Source of the DNA: Sanguibacter inulinus
GTDB taxonomy: Bacteria; Actinomycetota; Actinomycetes; Actinomycetales; Cellulomonadaceae
Direction of reading: 5' to 3'
Assembly: GCF_013415325.1 (NCBI RefSeq)
Contig: NZ_JACBYE010000041.1
Span: 1 to 39,069 of the forward strand
Length of the DNA stretch: 39,069 nucleotides
Every line of letters begins with the position of its first letter. The first letter of the stretch is position 1. Below are positions 1 to 7,766 of this stretch, piece by piece. A program made the translations under genes and the position numbers. The notes under the pieces were generated by a model. The model saw only the letters and a list, made by a program, of their open reading frames with translations. It had not been told where the DNA came from and ran no database searches.

Positions 1-68
1 CCCTCCTTCCGGCGCACGGCGCGCGCACCCCTGCCCTGTCCTGTCTCCCAGCGACCCCAACCAGACGC

Positions 69-136
69 CGAGATCGGCACCTCGGAGCGAGATCGATCCC
101 CCTGCAGCACGATCTCGCTCCGAGGTATCGATCTCG
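69..136. repeat. Palindromic repeat element, copy 1
   Basis: Two 27-bp arms (69-95 and 110-136) are inverted copies with 2 mismatches, separated by a 14-nt loop. The arms contain GAGATCGGCACCTC and GAGCGAGATCG. A second copy with the same arm and loop lengths lies at 37340-37407, so this is a dispersed repeat and not a gene-specific hairpin. It sits upstream of the GH3 gene; what lies to its left is outside the window. It could act as a terminator or a REP-like element. Confidence 0.85.
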
Positions 137-176
137 CTGCTCCTGCCCCCGGCAGGCACACAGCCTCCTCCAGATC

Positions 177-208
177 ACCTACCACCCGGTAGGTTTCAGC
201 GCTAGGCT
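177..208 (+). promoter_or_regulatory. GH3 gene promoter with overlapping operator-like palindrome
   Basis: ACCTACC (177-183) and GGTAGGT (188-194) form a perfect 7-bp inverted repeat around 4 nt. A TAGGCT -10-like hexamer lies at 203-208. A 17-bp spacer puts the -35 at 180-185, inside the palindrome, so a bound repressor would block the promoter. Which regulator binds is unknown; the TetR gene downstream of the GH3 gene is one candidate, but its own promoter carries a different palindrome. Confidence 0.5.
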
Positions 209-259
209 GGCCAGAGCACGCGCTGGAGCGTGCTCCGCCGACACCGAGGGAGTGCTCGC

Positions 260-2590
260 ATGACTTCTGCACCAACCACCACCACGGCAGGCCCGCTCGA
301 CGTCGAGCGCCTGATCCAGGACCTCACGCTCGAGGAGAAGGCCTCGCTGACCTCAGGCCTGGACTTCTGGCACACCCAGCCCGTCGAGCGCCTCGGCATC
401 GGCTCGGTCATGGTGACCGACGGCCCGCACGGCCTGCGCAAGCAGGACACCTCGGCCGACCACCTGGGCCTCGCCGAGTCCGTCCCGGCCACCTGCTTCC
501 CGACGGCTGCCGCCCTGGGCTCCACCTGGGACGTCGACCTCTTGCGCCGCGTCGGCAGCGCGCTGGGCCGCGAGACCCGCGCGAACGACGTCGCCGTCCT
601 GCTGGGCCCGGGGATCAACATCAAGCGCTCACCGCTGTGCGGCCGCAACTTCGAGTACTTCTCCGAAGACCCCGTCGTCTCGGGCGACCTCGGTGTCGCG
701 CTCATCGAGGGCATCCAGTCCGAGGGTGTCGGCACCTCGCTCAAGCACTTCGCGGTCAACAACCAGGAGACCGACCGCATGCGCGTCTCGGCCGACGTGG
801 ACGAGCGCACCCTGCGCGAGATCTACCTCACCGGCTTCGAGCGTGCCGTGACCCGCGCGAAGCCCTGGACCGTCATGTGCGCCTACAACAAGGTGAACGG
901 CACCTACGCCTCCGAGCACCCGTGGCTGCTCACCGAGGTGCTGCGCGACGAGTGGGGCTACGACGGGGTGGTCGTCTCCGACTGGGGCGCCGTCGCCGAC
1001 CGTGTGCCCTCCCTCGCCGCCGGCCTCGACCTGGAGATGCCGAACTCCGGGAACATCGGCGACGCCCAGGTCGTCGAGGCAGTCCGGTCGGGCGCGATGG
1101 ACGAGGCCGTCCTCGACCAGGCCGTCCGCCGTCTGCTCACCCTGCTCGCCCGCGCGCTCCCGGCTGCCGCAGAACCGTCGTCCTACGACGCCGGCGCCCA
1201 CCACGCCCTCGCCCGCGAGGCCGCGGCGGCCGGGTCCGTCCTGCTGAAGAACGAACCCGTCGACGGCGCTCCCCTGCTGCCGCTGCGGGCTGCTGACGCC
1301 GCTGGTGTGCTCGTCGTCGGCGAGTTCGCCAGGACTCCCCGCTACCAGGGGGCAGGATCGTCGCAGGTCAACCCGACCCGGCTCGACGACGCGCTGACGG
1401 CGATCGGCGAGCTCACAGGTGCGGACGTGAGCTTCGCCCCGGGCTTCACGATCGAGGGCGTGACCGAGGGCTCCGACGAGCAGCTGCGCGACGAGGCCGT
1501 CGAGGCCGCCAGGACTGCGACGACAGTCGTGGTCTTCCTCGGGCTGCCCGCCGCCGACGAGTCCGAGGGCTACGACCGCGACCACCTCGACCTGCCCGAC
1601 AGCCAGGTCGCGCTGCTGCAGGCTCTCGCCGAGGTGAACCCGCGCCTCGTGGTGGTGCTCGCCAACGGCTCCGCCGTGGCGCTCTCCGGCTGGGAGCACC
1701 TCACCCCCGCGGTCCTCGAGACGTGGCTCGGCGGCCAGGCCGGCGGCGGCGCCGTCGCCGACCTGCTCTTCGGCGCGCAGAGCCCCTCGGGTCGCCTCAC
1801 CGAGACGATCCCCGTCTCCCTGCGCGACACCCCCGCCTACGGCAGCTTCCCCGGCGAGCTCGGGCACGTTCGCTACGGCGAGGGGGTGCTGGTCGGCTAC
1901 AGGTACTACGACGCCAAGGGCATGGCGGTCTCGTACCCCTTCGGTCACGGGCTGACCTACACGAGCTTCGAGCACTCGGACGTGACAGCCACGGTCTCCG
2001 GAGAGGGCGACGAGGTGACGGTGACGGTCCGCGCGCGGATCACCAACACCGGCGCCGTCCGTGGTGCCGAGGTGGTCCAGGTGTACGTCGGCGACCCCGA
2101 GTCTGTGGTCCTGCGGCCCGAGCGCGAGCTCAAGGGATTTGTCAAGGTGGCCCTCGAGCCCGGTGAGTCCCGCGAGGTCGAGGTGGTCCTCGACGCCCGC
2201 GACCTCTCGTACTGGCACCCGACGCTGCGCGCCTGGACCCTCGAGGGCGGCGAGTTCCTCGTCTCGGTCGGGGCGTCCTCGCGCGACCTGCGTGCCACGG
2301 TGTCCGTCGACGTCACGGCTCCCCCGCTCGCGGCACCGCTCTCGGACGACTCGACCTTCGGCGAGTGGCTCGACCACCCCGTCGGCGGCGAGCTGCTGCG
2401 CGCCGAGCTCGCACGCCCGGAGACCGCGGGCGCCGACGACCAGGGCAACCTAGAGCTCGACGAGACGATGGCCAAGATGCTGCTCGACATGCCGGTCCGG
2501 GTGATCGCGAACTTCGCCGGGATGCTCTTCGACCGCGACGGCCTCGCCAGGCTCCTCGACCAGGCGCAGGAGCGCTCGGTCCGCGCCTGA
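260..2590 (+). CDS. Glycoside hydrolase family 3 (beta-glucosidase-like)
   Basis: This 776-residue retaining exo-glycosidase probably releases terminal sugars from short oligosaccharides or glycosides in the cytoplasm; no signal peptide is visible. The order is the GH3 N-terminal barrel (about 15-300), the GH3 C-terminal alpha/beta domain (about 340-560) and a fibronectin-III-like domain (about 600-690), followed by a C-terminal tail. The nucleophile Asp should be D241 in VVSDWGA, and KHFAVNNQETDR is the usual substrate-binding motif. ATG 260 is preferred over GTG 230 because GAGGGAG lies 7 nt upstream and the promoter candidate would leave a normal leader. The length suggests there is no PA14 insert. 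Similar GH3 proteins act on beta-glucosides or alpha-L-arabinopyranosides, so the exact substrate is open. A strong hairpin follows the stop codon. Confidence 0.9.
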   Translation: MTSAPTTTTAGPLDVERLIQDLTLEEKASLTSGLDFWHTQPVERLGIGSVMVTDGPHGLRKQDTSADHLGLAESVPATCFPTAAALGSTWDVDLLRRVGSALGRETRANDVAVLLGPGINIKRSPLCGRNFEYFSEDPVVSGDLGVALIEGIQSEGVGTSLKHFAVNNQETDRMRVSADVDERTLREIYLTGFERAVTRAKPWTVMCAYNKVNGTYASEHPWLLTEVLRDEWGYDGVVVSDWGAVADRVPSLAAGLDLEMPNSGNIGDAQVVEAVRSGAMDEAVLDQAVRRLLTLLARALPAAAEPSSYDAGAHHALAREAAAAGSVLLKNEPVDGAPLLPLRAADAAGVLVVGEFARTPRYQGAGSSQVNPTRLDDALTAIGELTGADVSFAPGFTIEGVTEGSDEQLRDEAVEAARTATTVVVFLGLPAADESEGYDRDHLDLPDSQVALLQALAEVNPRLVVVLANGSAVALSGWEHLTPAVLETWLGGQAGGGAVADLLFGAQSPSGRLTETIPVSLRDTPAYGSFPGELGHVRYGEGVLVGYRYYDAKGMAVSYPFGHGLTYTSFEHSDVTATVSGEGDEVTVTVRARITNTGAVRGAEVVQVYVGDPESVVLRPERELKGFVKVALEPGESREVEVVLDARDLSYWHPTLRAWTLEGGEFLVSVGASSRDLRATVSVDVTAPPLAAPLSDDSTFGEWLDHPVGGELLRAELARPETAGADDQGNLELDETMAKMLLDMPVRVIANFAGMLFDRDGLARLLDQAQERSVRA

Positions 2591-2596
2591 CACCCG

Positions 2597-2634
2597 AGCT
2601 CGTCCCCCGGGGCACACGCACCGGGGGACGAGCT
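2597..2634 (+). terminator. Intrinsic terminator after the GH3 gene
   Basis: AGCTCGTCCCCCGG (2597-2610) and its exact reverse complement (2621-2634) form a 14-bp stem with a 10-nt loop, 6 nt after the stop codon. There is no U-tract, as is common in high-GC actinobacteria. Confidence 0.8.
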
Positions 2635-2641
2635 GCTGGAC

Positions 2642-2740
2642 GTGCTGGGTCAGTCCGCCGAGGCCCACGCTCCTGGGGGCGTGCTGCGTCGGTCTGCCGG
2701 GGCACAGGCTCCCGGGGGACTCGCTGGGTCAGTCGCCTGT
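2642..2740. repeat. 39-bp tandem repeat at the 3' end of the TetR gene
   Basis: Units 2642-2680 and 2681-2719 match at 31 of 39 positions. A partial third copy overlaps the end of the TetR gene. The 12-mer GCTGGGTCAGTC occurs at 2644-2655 and again at 2723-2734, where it contains the TetR stop codon (TCA on the plus strand, 2729-2731). The array lies between two convergent genes. Confidence 0.7.
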
Positions 2741-3385
2741 GCCCCCAGGCCTCTGCGGCTCCACGAGGGGCGGCTCCACGAGGTACAGGGCGAGCGCGTC
2801 CTGCATGACGGCGGCCATGTCGACCTGGTCCTCGGAGCCGCGCTCGAGCAACCACTGGACCTGGAGCCCGTCCATGAGAGCCGTGAGCTGGCGGGCGCCC
2901 GAGGCTGGGTCGACCGAGGGGCGCAGCGCCCCGGCGTCGCGGAGCGCCTCGAGCTCCCGCGTGAGCAGCGCGATCGTCGTGGTGTACCTGTCGCGGAAGT
3001 ACCTGTGCGCGGGGTGGTCCGCGGCCGTGGCCTCGGCGGCGAGCGTGGTGAACAGCTCGACGATGCCGGGCCTCTCGGCGTTGCGGCGCACGAGCCTGAC
3101 GACCGCGTCGAGCAGCGCCGTCCCCGACGCGAGGTCTGCGGCCAGCGCTGAGTCGTCGATCTCGTCCCGGTGCTCGAGGACCGCGGCCAGCAGCACCTCC
3201 TTGGTCGGGAAGTGGTGGATCAGGCCGGGGTGCGAGATCCCGACGCGTGACGCGATCTCGCGCAGCGACGCAGACCTGTACCCGACCTCGCCGAACAAGA
3301 CCATCGCGGCCTCGACGATCTGCACGCGCGTGGCGCGCCCCTTGGCGTACCCCCGCTCGCGGCGCGGCTGCGCAGGTTCTGTCAC
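2729..3385 (-). CDS. TetR/AcrR-family transcriptional regulator
   Basis: This is a 218-residue one-component repressor. The N-terminal helix-turn-helix (about residues 15-65) includes ASLREIASRVGISHPGLIHHF, followed by the helical ligand-binding domain. The GTG at 3383-3385 is chosen because it gives a normal TetR length and removes a long Arg/Gly-rich extension; the Shine-Dalgarno is weak. A perfect palindrome between its own -35 and -10 points to autorepression. It converges on the GH3 gene, so control of sugar use is plausible but not shown. Its stop codon lies inside a tandem repeat. Confidence 0.88.
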   Translation of the reverse strand: MTEPAQPRRERGYAKGRATRVQIVEAAMVLFGEVGYRSASLREIASRVGISHPGLIHHFPTKEVLLAAVLEHRDEIDDSALAADLASGTALLDAVVRLVRRNAERPGIVELFTTLAAEATAADHPAHRYFRDRYTTTIALLTRELEALRDAGALRPSVDPASGARQLTALMDGLQVQWLLERGSEDQVDMAAVMQDALALYLVEPPLVEPQRPGGTGD

Positions 3386-3436
3386 GGTCTGACCCCATTC
3401 CTCGACGGGGCTGCAGTGCCCCCTCCGCGAGCAGGA

Positions 3437-3457
3437 CTCTACAGTCGGACGTCCGAC
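3437..3457 (-). promoter_or_regulatory. TetR autoregulatory operator and -10 element
   Basis: GTCGGACGTCCGAC (3444-3457) is a perfect 14-bp palindrome. Reading leftward on the minus strand it is followed by TAGAGT (3442-3437), a good actinobacterial -10. The palindrome therefore lies between the -35 and -10 of the TetR gene. Confidence 0.6.
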
Positions 3458-3551
3458 CTGCGATCTCACCTCCCCTGCGGCTCGACCGGCGGCTAGGCTG
3501 CCCGTGAGACGACTCCGGCGGTCCGACCGCCCTGAACCTAGGCGGTTGACC

Positions 3552-4688
3552 ATGAGCCACGTTCCTCCTCCCCCACCCGGCGCGGGCGCTCCTGGTCCCG
3601 GCGACGCCAAGACGCAGAAGCTCGGCGCGCAGCCGGGGTGGGGCGACCAGCAGGGCACGCAGGGCCCCTCGGCGTCCTATGGACAGCCGGGTCACGCAGG
3701 TCAGCCGAGCCAGCCCGGTCAGCAGCAGGGCCAGGCCGGTCAGCCCGGTCAGCCGGGCCAGGCCCAGCAGGGCGAATCCTGGCAGCAGGGCCAGCCGTCA
3801 CAGCCCGCGCCGCAGTCTCAGCCCGGTCAGCCCGGTCAGCCGTGGCCGCAGCCCACCCAGCAGTGGGGCCAGCCCGGCGGTCCGCAGCAGCATGGCAGCC
3901 CGCAGCAGCCCGCTGGTCCGCAGCATGGCCAGCAGCCGGCACAGCAGCCGTGGCAGCAGCAGCCGGGCCAGCAGCCCCAGCAGCCCGGCCAGCAGTGGGG
4001 TCAGCCTGGTCAGCAGCCGGGCCAGCAGCAGCCCGCACAGCAGTGGGGTCAGCCTGGCGCACCCGCCCAGCAAGGTCCCGGGCAGCACAGCCCCGGGCAG
4101 CAAGGCCCGTGGGGTCAGCAGCCCGCGCAGCAGCAGTGGGGCCCGGGCCAGCAGGGCGGCTACCCCGGCCAGCCCGGTCAGCAGAACCCGCAGTGGGGAC
4201 AGCAGCCCCCGAAGAAGTCGTCACGCGGCCTCATCATCGGGATCGTCGTCGCGGTGGTCGTGATCGGCCTCGCCGTCGCGGCGTTCTTCCTGTTCTTCTC
4301 CGACTCGACGCCCGAGGCCCTCGAGCCCGACGTGTCGTCGAGCACGAGCGCGTCGGTCAGCCAGCTCGTCGTCGGCAACTGCCTCGAAGACGTCTCGGGC
4401 AGCGGGTCCGTCGGCGAGGTCGACGTGGTGCCCTGCTCCGACGACCACGGCGCTCAGGTGGTCGGGAGCACGACCTTCACCGACGGTGACTTCCCCGGCC
4501 AGGACACGCTCGTCACCCAGACGACGGCGATCTGCTCCCCCGACCTCGTGACGAGCGGCGACGTCCCGGCCGACGACCTCAGCCTCGTCGTGTGGACCCC
4601 GAGCGAAGACTCGTGGGCTGACGACGACCGCACAGGTCTGTGCATCGCCGTCGTCGAGGGCGGGCTCTCCGGCAGCCTCCTCGACTGA
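3552..4688 (+). CDS. Septum-formation-family membrane protein with Q/P/G-rich tail
   Basis: This 378-residue single-pass protein begins with about 215 residues of Pro/Gln/Gly-rich low-complexity sequence built on QPGQ and QQWGQPG units. A transmembrane helix follows (GLIIGIVVAVVVIGLAVAAF, about 225-244), then an outer domain of about 130 residues. That domain has the G-NC...VPCSDDHGAQVV pattern of the septum-formation (DUF4190-like) family and four Cys that could form disulfides. ATG 3552 follows AGGCGG by 6 nt; the earlier in-frame start at 3504 has no ribosome site. The sibling lipoprotein beyond clpB carries the same tail on its C-terminus. The precise function is unknown; a cell-envelope or division role is inferred from family and topology. 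A strong terminator follows. Confidence 0.75.
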   Translation: MSHVPPPPPGAGAPGPGDAKTQKLGAQPGWGDQQGTQGPSASYGQPGHAGQPSQPGQQQGQAGQPGQPGQAQQGESWQQGQPSQPAPQSQPGQPGQPWPQPTQQWGQPGGPQQHGSPQQPAGPQHGQQPAQQPWQQQPGQQPQQPGQQWGQPGQQPGQQQPAQQWGQPGAPAQQGPGQHSPGQQGPWGQQPAQQQWGPGQQGGYPGQPGQQNPQWGQQPPKKSSRGLIIGIVVAVVVIGLAVAAFFLFFSDSTPEALEPDVSSSTSASVSQLVVGNCLEDVSGSGSVGEVDVVPCSDDHGAQVVGSTTFTDGDFPGQDTLVTQTTAICSPDLVTSGDVPADDLSLVVWTPSEDSWADDDRTGLCIAVVEGGLSGSLLD

Positions 4689-4737
4689 CCCCGCACCACC
4701 TCCAGCCGCCCGAGACCGGACGCGCGAGCACAGCAGC

Positions 4738-4773
4738 ACAGCAGCCGCACCGGATGACCGGTGCGGCTGCTGT
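4738..4773. terminator. Strong hairpin terminator
   Basis: ACAGCAGCCGCACCGG (4738-4753) pairs perfectly with 4758-4773 (16-bp stem, ATGA loop). It lies 49 nt after the stop codon of the septum-formation-family gene and may also serve convergent clpB. Confidence 0.85.
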
Positions 4774-4788
4774 CGTCTGGCTGGCCCC

Positions 4789-4886
4789 GCTCCTCGCAGA
4801 GCGCTCTCGCAGGAACGCTCTGAGCGAGGCACTCCCGACGGAGCGCTCACCGTGCGGCGCTCCTGGCGGAGCGCTCCTAGCGGAGC
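4789..4886. repeat. 14-bp tandem repeat starting on the clpB stop codon
   Basis: Seven consecutive 14-nt units run from 4789 to 4886. Clear members are GCTCCTGGCGGAGC (4859-4872) and GCTCCTAGCGGAGC (4873-4886). The last unit carries the final clpB codons and its TAG stop (plus-strand CTA, 4877-4879). Units diverge with distance from the gene. Confidence 0.8.
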
Positions 4887-7489
4887 ACCTCGACCACCAG
4901 GTTCCCCGCGCCGCCCTCGGGCGACTCGGGCCTGTCGACGAGGATCCTGTCGCCGTCGGCGATCTCACCCGCGAGGAGCGTCCGTGCGAGCCTGTCGCCG
5001 ATCTCCCGCTGCACGAGGCGGCGCAGCGGCCGCGCTCCGTAGGCGGGGTCGAAGCCCTCGATCGCGAGCCACTCCCGCGCAGCGTCCGTGACGACCAGCG
5101 TGATCCGCCGGTCGACCAGGCGCGCCGCCAGGGCCTCGACCTGGATGTCCACGATCTGCCCGAGCTCGTCGAGGTCGAGCGGGTCGAAGAGCACCACGTC
5201 GTCGAGCCTGTTGAGGAACTCCGGCTTGAAGGCGCTCTGCACGGCGGCCATGACCGACGCCCGCTTGGCCCCGTCGTCGAGCAGCGGGTCGACGAGGTAC
5301 TGCGACCCGAGGTTCGACGTCATCACGAGGATCACGTTGCGGAAGTCCACCGTCCGGCCCTGACCGTCGGTGAGCCGTCCGTCGTCGAGCACCTGGAGCA
5401 GGATGTCGAAAACCTCGGGGTGGGCCTTCTCGACCTCGTCGAGGAGCACGACCGAGTACGGACGACGCCGCACGGCCTCGGTCAGCTGACCGCCCTCTTC
5501 GTAGCCGACGTAGCCCGGGGGTGCCCCGACGAGGCGCGCGACGGTGTGCTTCTCCGAGTACTCGGACATGTCGATGCGGACCATCGCCCGGGCGTCGTCG
5601 AAGAGGAAGTCGGCGAGAGCCTTGGCGAGCTCGGTCTTGCCGACACCCGTCGGGCCGAGGAACATGAACGACCCCGTCGGGCGGTCGGGGTCGGAGACCC
5701 CTGCCCGCGCGCGGCGCACAGCGTCGGAGACCGTCGCGACAGCCGCCTTCTGGCCGATGAGCCGCTGCCCGAGGACCTCCTCCATGGACAAGAGCTTCTG
5801 GCTCTCGCCCTGGAGCATGCGTCCGGCGGGGATGCCCGTCCAGGCGGAGACCACCTCGGCGATCTCGTCGGCGTCGACCTTGTCCCCGACGAGCGGGGCA
5901 GGGCGGTCGACGGTCTCCTCGGCGTGCTCGGCCTTCTCGGCCTCGGCGAGCTCGCGCTCGAGCTGGGGGATGTCGCCGTAGCGCAGCCGCGACGCGGTCT
6001 CGAGGTCGGCCTCGCGCTCGGCCTTCTCGGCCTGGGCGTCGAGCTGGGCGAGCCTCTCACGGAGCTCACCGACCCTGTTGAAGCCGCCCTTCTCAGCAGC
6101 CCAGCGGGCCGTGAGCGAGGCCAGCTCTTCCTTGCGGTCGGCGAGGGTCGCGCGCAGCACCGACAGACGCTGGCGGGAGGCCTCGTCGTCGGACTTCTCC
6201 AGGGCGAGCTCTTCCATCTCGAGGCGTGTCACGGCGCGCTGGAGCACGTCGATCTCGACCGGGGACGAGTCCATCTCCATACGCAGGCGCGCGGCGGCCT
6301 CGTCGACGAGGTCGATCGCCTTGTCGGGGAGCTGGCGACCGGTGATGTACCTGTCGGACAGCGCCGCGGCAGCCACGAGCGCGGCGTCGGAGATGGTCAC
6401 GCGGTGGTGAGCCTCGTAGCGGGACTTGAGCCCGCGCAGGATCGCCACGGTGTCCTCGACCGTCGGCTCGCCGACGAACACCTGCTGGAAGCGGCGCTCG
6501 AGGGCGGGGTCCTTCTCGACGTGCTCGCGGTACTCGTCGAGCGTGGTCGCACCGACGAGGCGCAGCTCGCCGCGGGCGAGCATGGGCTTGAGCATGTTGC
6601 CCGCGTCCATCGCGCCCTCGGAGCCACCCCCGGCACCGACGACGGTGTGCAGCTCGTCGATGAAGGTGACGACCTCGCCGTCGGAGCCCTTGATCTCCTC
6701 GAGGACAGCCTTGAGGCGCTCTTCGAACTCACCGCGGTACTTGGCACCGGCGACCATCGCCGCGAGGTCGAGCGAGATGAGCCGCTTGCCCTTGAGCGAG
6801 TCGGGGACGTCGCCCGCGACGATGCGCTGGGCGAGGCCTTCGACGACGGCGGTCTTGCCGACGCCGGGCTCACCGATGAGCACAGGGTTGTTCTTGGTGC
6901 GGCGCGAGAGCACCTGGACGACGCGACGGATCTCGGAGTCGCGGCCGATGACAGGGTCGAGCCGGCCGTCGCGTGCGGCCTCGGTGAGGTCGACGCCGTA
7001 CTTCTCGAGCGAGTCGTAGGTGCCCTCGGGGTTGGGGCTGGTGACCCGGCGTCCACCGCGGACCACGGGGATCGCTGCGGCGAGCGCCTCACGCGTGGCT
7101 CCGGCGCGCTGGAGGATGTCGGCGGCCGGTGAGGGCGCGGCGGCGAGACCGAGCAGCAGGTGCTCGGTCGAGATGTACTCGTCCTGCAGCTCGGCGGCCT
7201 CGGTGCGGGCGCGCTGGAGCACGGCGGACATGGCACCCGAGAGCGTGGGCTCGGCGACCGAGGACCCCGAGAGGGTCGGCAGGGCGACGAGGGCCCGGCG
7301 GGCGGCGGCGCCGACGGCCTGGGCGTCCACGCCCGCCTGGGCGAGGAGGCCGGGGGTCGTGCCGGTCTGCTGGGCGAGCAGCGCGTCGAGCAGGTGGACA
7401 GGCTCGACCTGCGGGTTGCTGGCAGCCCCCGCGGACTGCACGGCGTTGCCGAGAGCGTCGCGGGAGAGGGTCGTGAGGTTGAGGTCCAT
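4877..7489 (-). CDS. clpB: ClpB, ATP-dependent disaggregase
   Basis: This is a full-length 870-residue Hsp100 chaperone that threads aggregated proteins through a hexameric ring together with DnaK. It shows the Clp N-domain (about 1-145), NBD1 with Walker [14 protein letters not shown] (about 205) and arginine-rich sensor region, the M-domain coiled coil (about 400-520), and NBD2 with Walker [15 protein letters not shown] (about 605). The D2 pore loop lies in [12 protein letters not shown] 7487-7489 is preceded by GGAGG at good spacing. A HAIR element upstream indicates HspR control. The gene stands alone, away from dnaK/grpE/dnaJ/hspR. The 3' end is embedded in a 14-bp tandem repeat. Confidence 0.98.
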   Translation of the reverse strand: MDLNLTTLSRDALGNAVQSAGAASNPQVEPVHLLDALLAQQTGTTPGLLAQAGVDAQAVGAAARRALVALPTLSGSSVAEPTLSGAMSAVLQRARTEAAELQDEYISTEHLLLGLAAAPSPAADILQRAGATREALAAAIPVVRGGRRVTSPNPEGTYDSLEKYGVDLTEAARDGRLDPVIGRDSEIRRVVQVLSRRTKNNPVLIGEPGVGKTAVVEGLAQRIVAGDVPDSLKGKRLISLDLAAMVAGAKYRGEFEERLKAVLEEIKGSDGEVVTFIDELHTVVGAGGGSEGAMDAGNMLKPMLARGELRLVGATTLDEYREHVEKDPALERRFQQVFVGEPTVEDTVAILRGLKSRYEAHHRVTISDAALVAAAALSDRYITGRQLPDKAIDLVDEAAARLRMEMDSSPVEIDVLQRAVTRLEMEELALEKSDDEASRQRLSVLRATLADRKEELASLTARWAAEKGGFNRVGELRERLAQLDAQAEKAEREADLETASRLRYGDIPQLERELAEAEKAEHAEETVDRPAPLVGDKVDADEIAEVVSAWTGIPAGRMLQGESQKLLSMEEVLGQRLIGQKAAVATVSDAVRRARAGVSDPDRPTGSFMFLGPTGVGKTELAKALADFLFDDARAMVRIDMSEYSEKHTVARLVGAPPGYVGYEEGGQLTEAVRRRPYSVVLLDEVEKAHPEVFDILLQVLDDGRLTDGQGRTVDFRNVILVMTSNLGSQYLVDPLLDDGAKRASVMAAVQSAFKPEFLNRLDDVVLFDPLDLDELGQIVDIQVEALAARLVDRRITLVVTDAAREWLAIEGFDPAYGARPLRRLVQREIGDRLARTLLAGEIADGDRILVDRPESPEGGAGNLVVEVLR

Positions 7490-7540
7490 GCAAGTCCTCC
7501 AAGGTCAGGGAACGGGTCTGTAGACGACAACGCCTCTAAA

Positions 7541-7561
7541 GTTGAGCGTATTCCACTCAAC
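7541..7561 (-). promoter_or_regulatory. HAIR element (HspR operator) at the clpB promoter
   Basis: GTTGAGC (7541-7547), a 7-nt spacer and ACTCAAC (7555-7561) form a near-consensus HspR-associated inverted repeat (CTTGAGT-N7-ACTCAAG) 52 nt upstream of clpB. On the minus strand its TTGAGT also reads as a -35, with TAGAGG 16 nt downstream as a possible -10. Confidence 0.85.
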
Positions 7562-7766
7562 TCTGCTCCGCCACTGCCGGGAGCAGCTCCAGAACCCTCG
7601 AGCGGGTGAACCCGTCGTCCACAGCCCCTCTGCGCTGGGGAGAAGTCCCCGGAAGCCTCAGATCGTGGGGCACAGAGGCACCCGGCATGCCAGAGTTGGC
7701 ACCAGTCGAGATCCTCACCCGTCGTCACCCCCCGGTGCGCGACCTGTCCCAAGGAGCCCACCGGCC

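Noticed and set aside
629-2377. Long antisense open frame opposite the GH3 gene
   Set aside because: Composition (Val/Gly/Arg/His-rich) and lack of domain features mark it as a GC-bias shadow; the same holds for the long plus-strand frames over mrpA and clpB.
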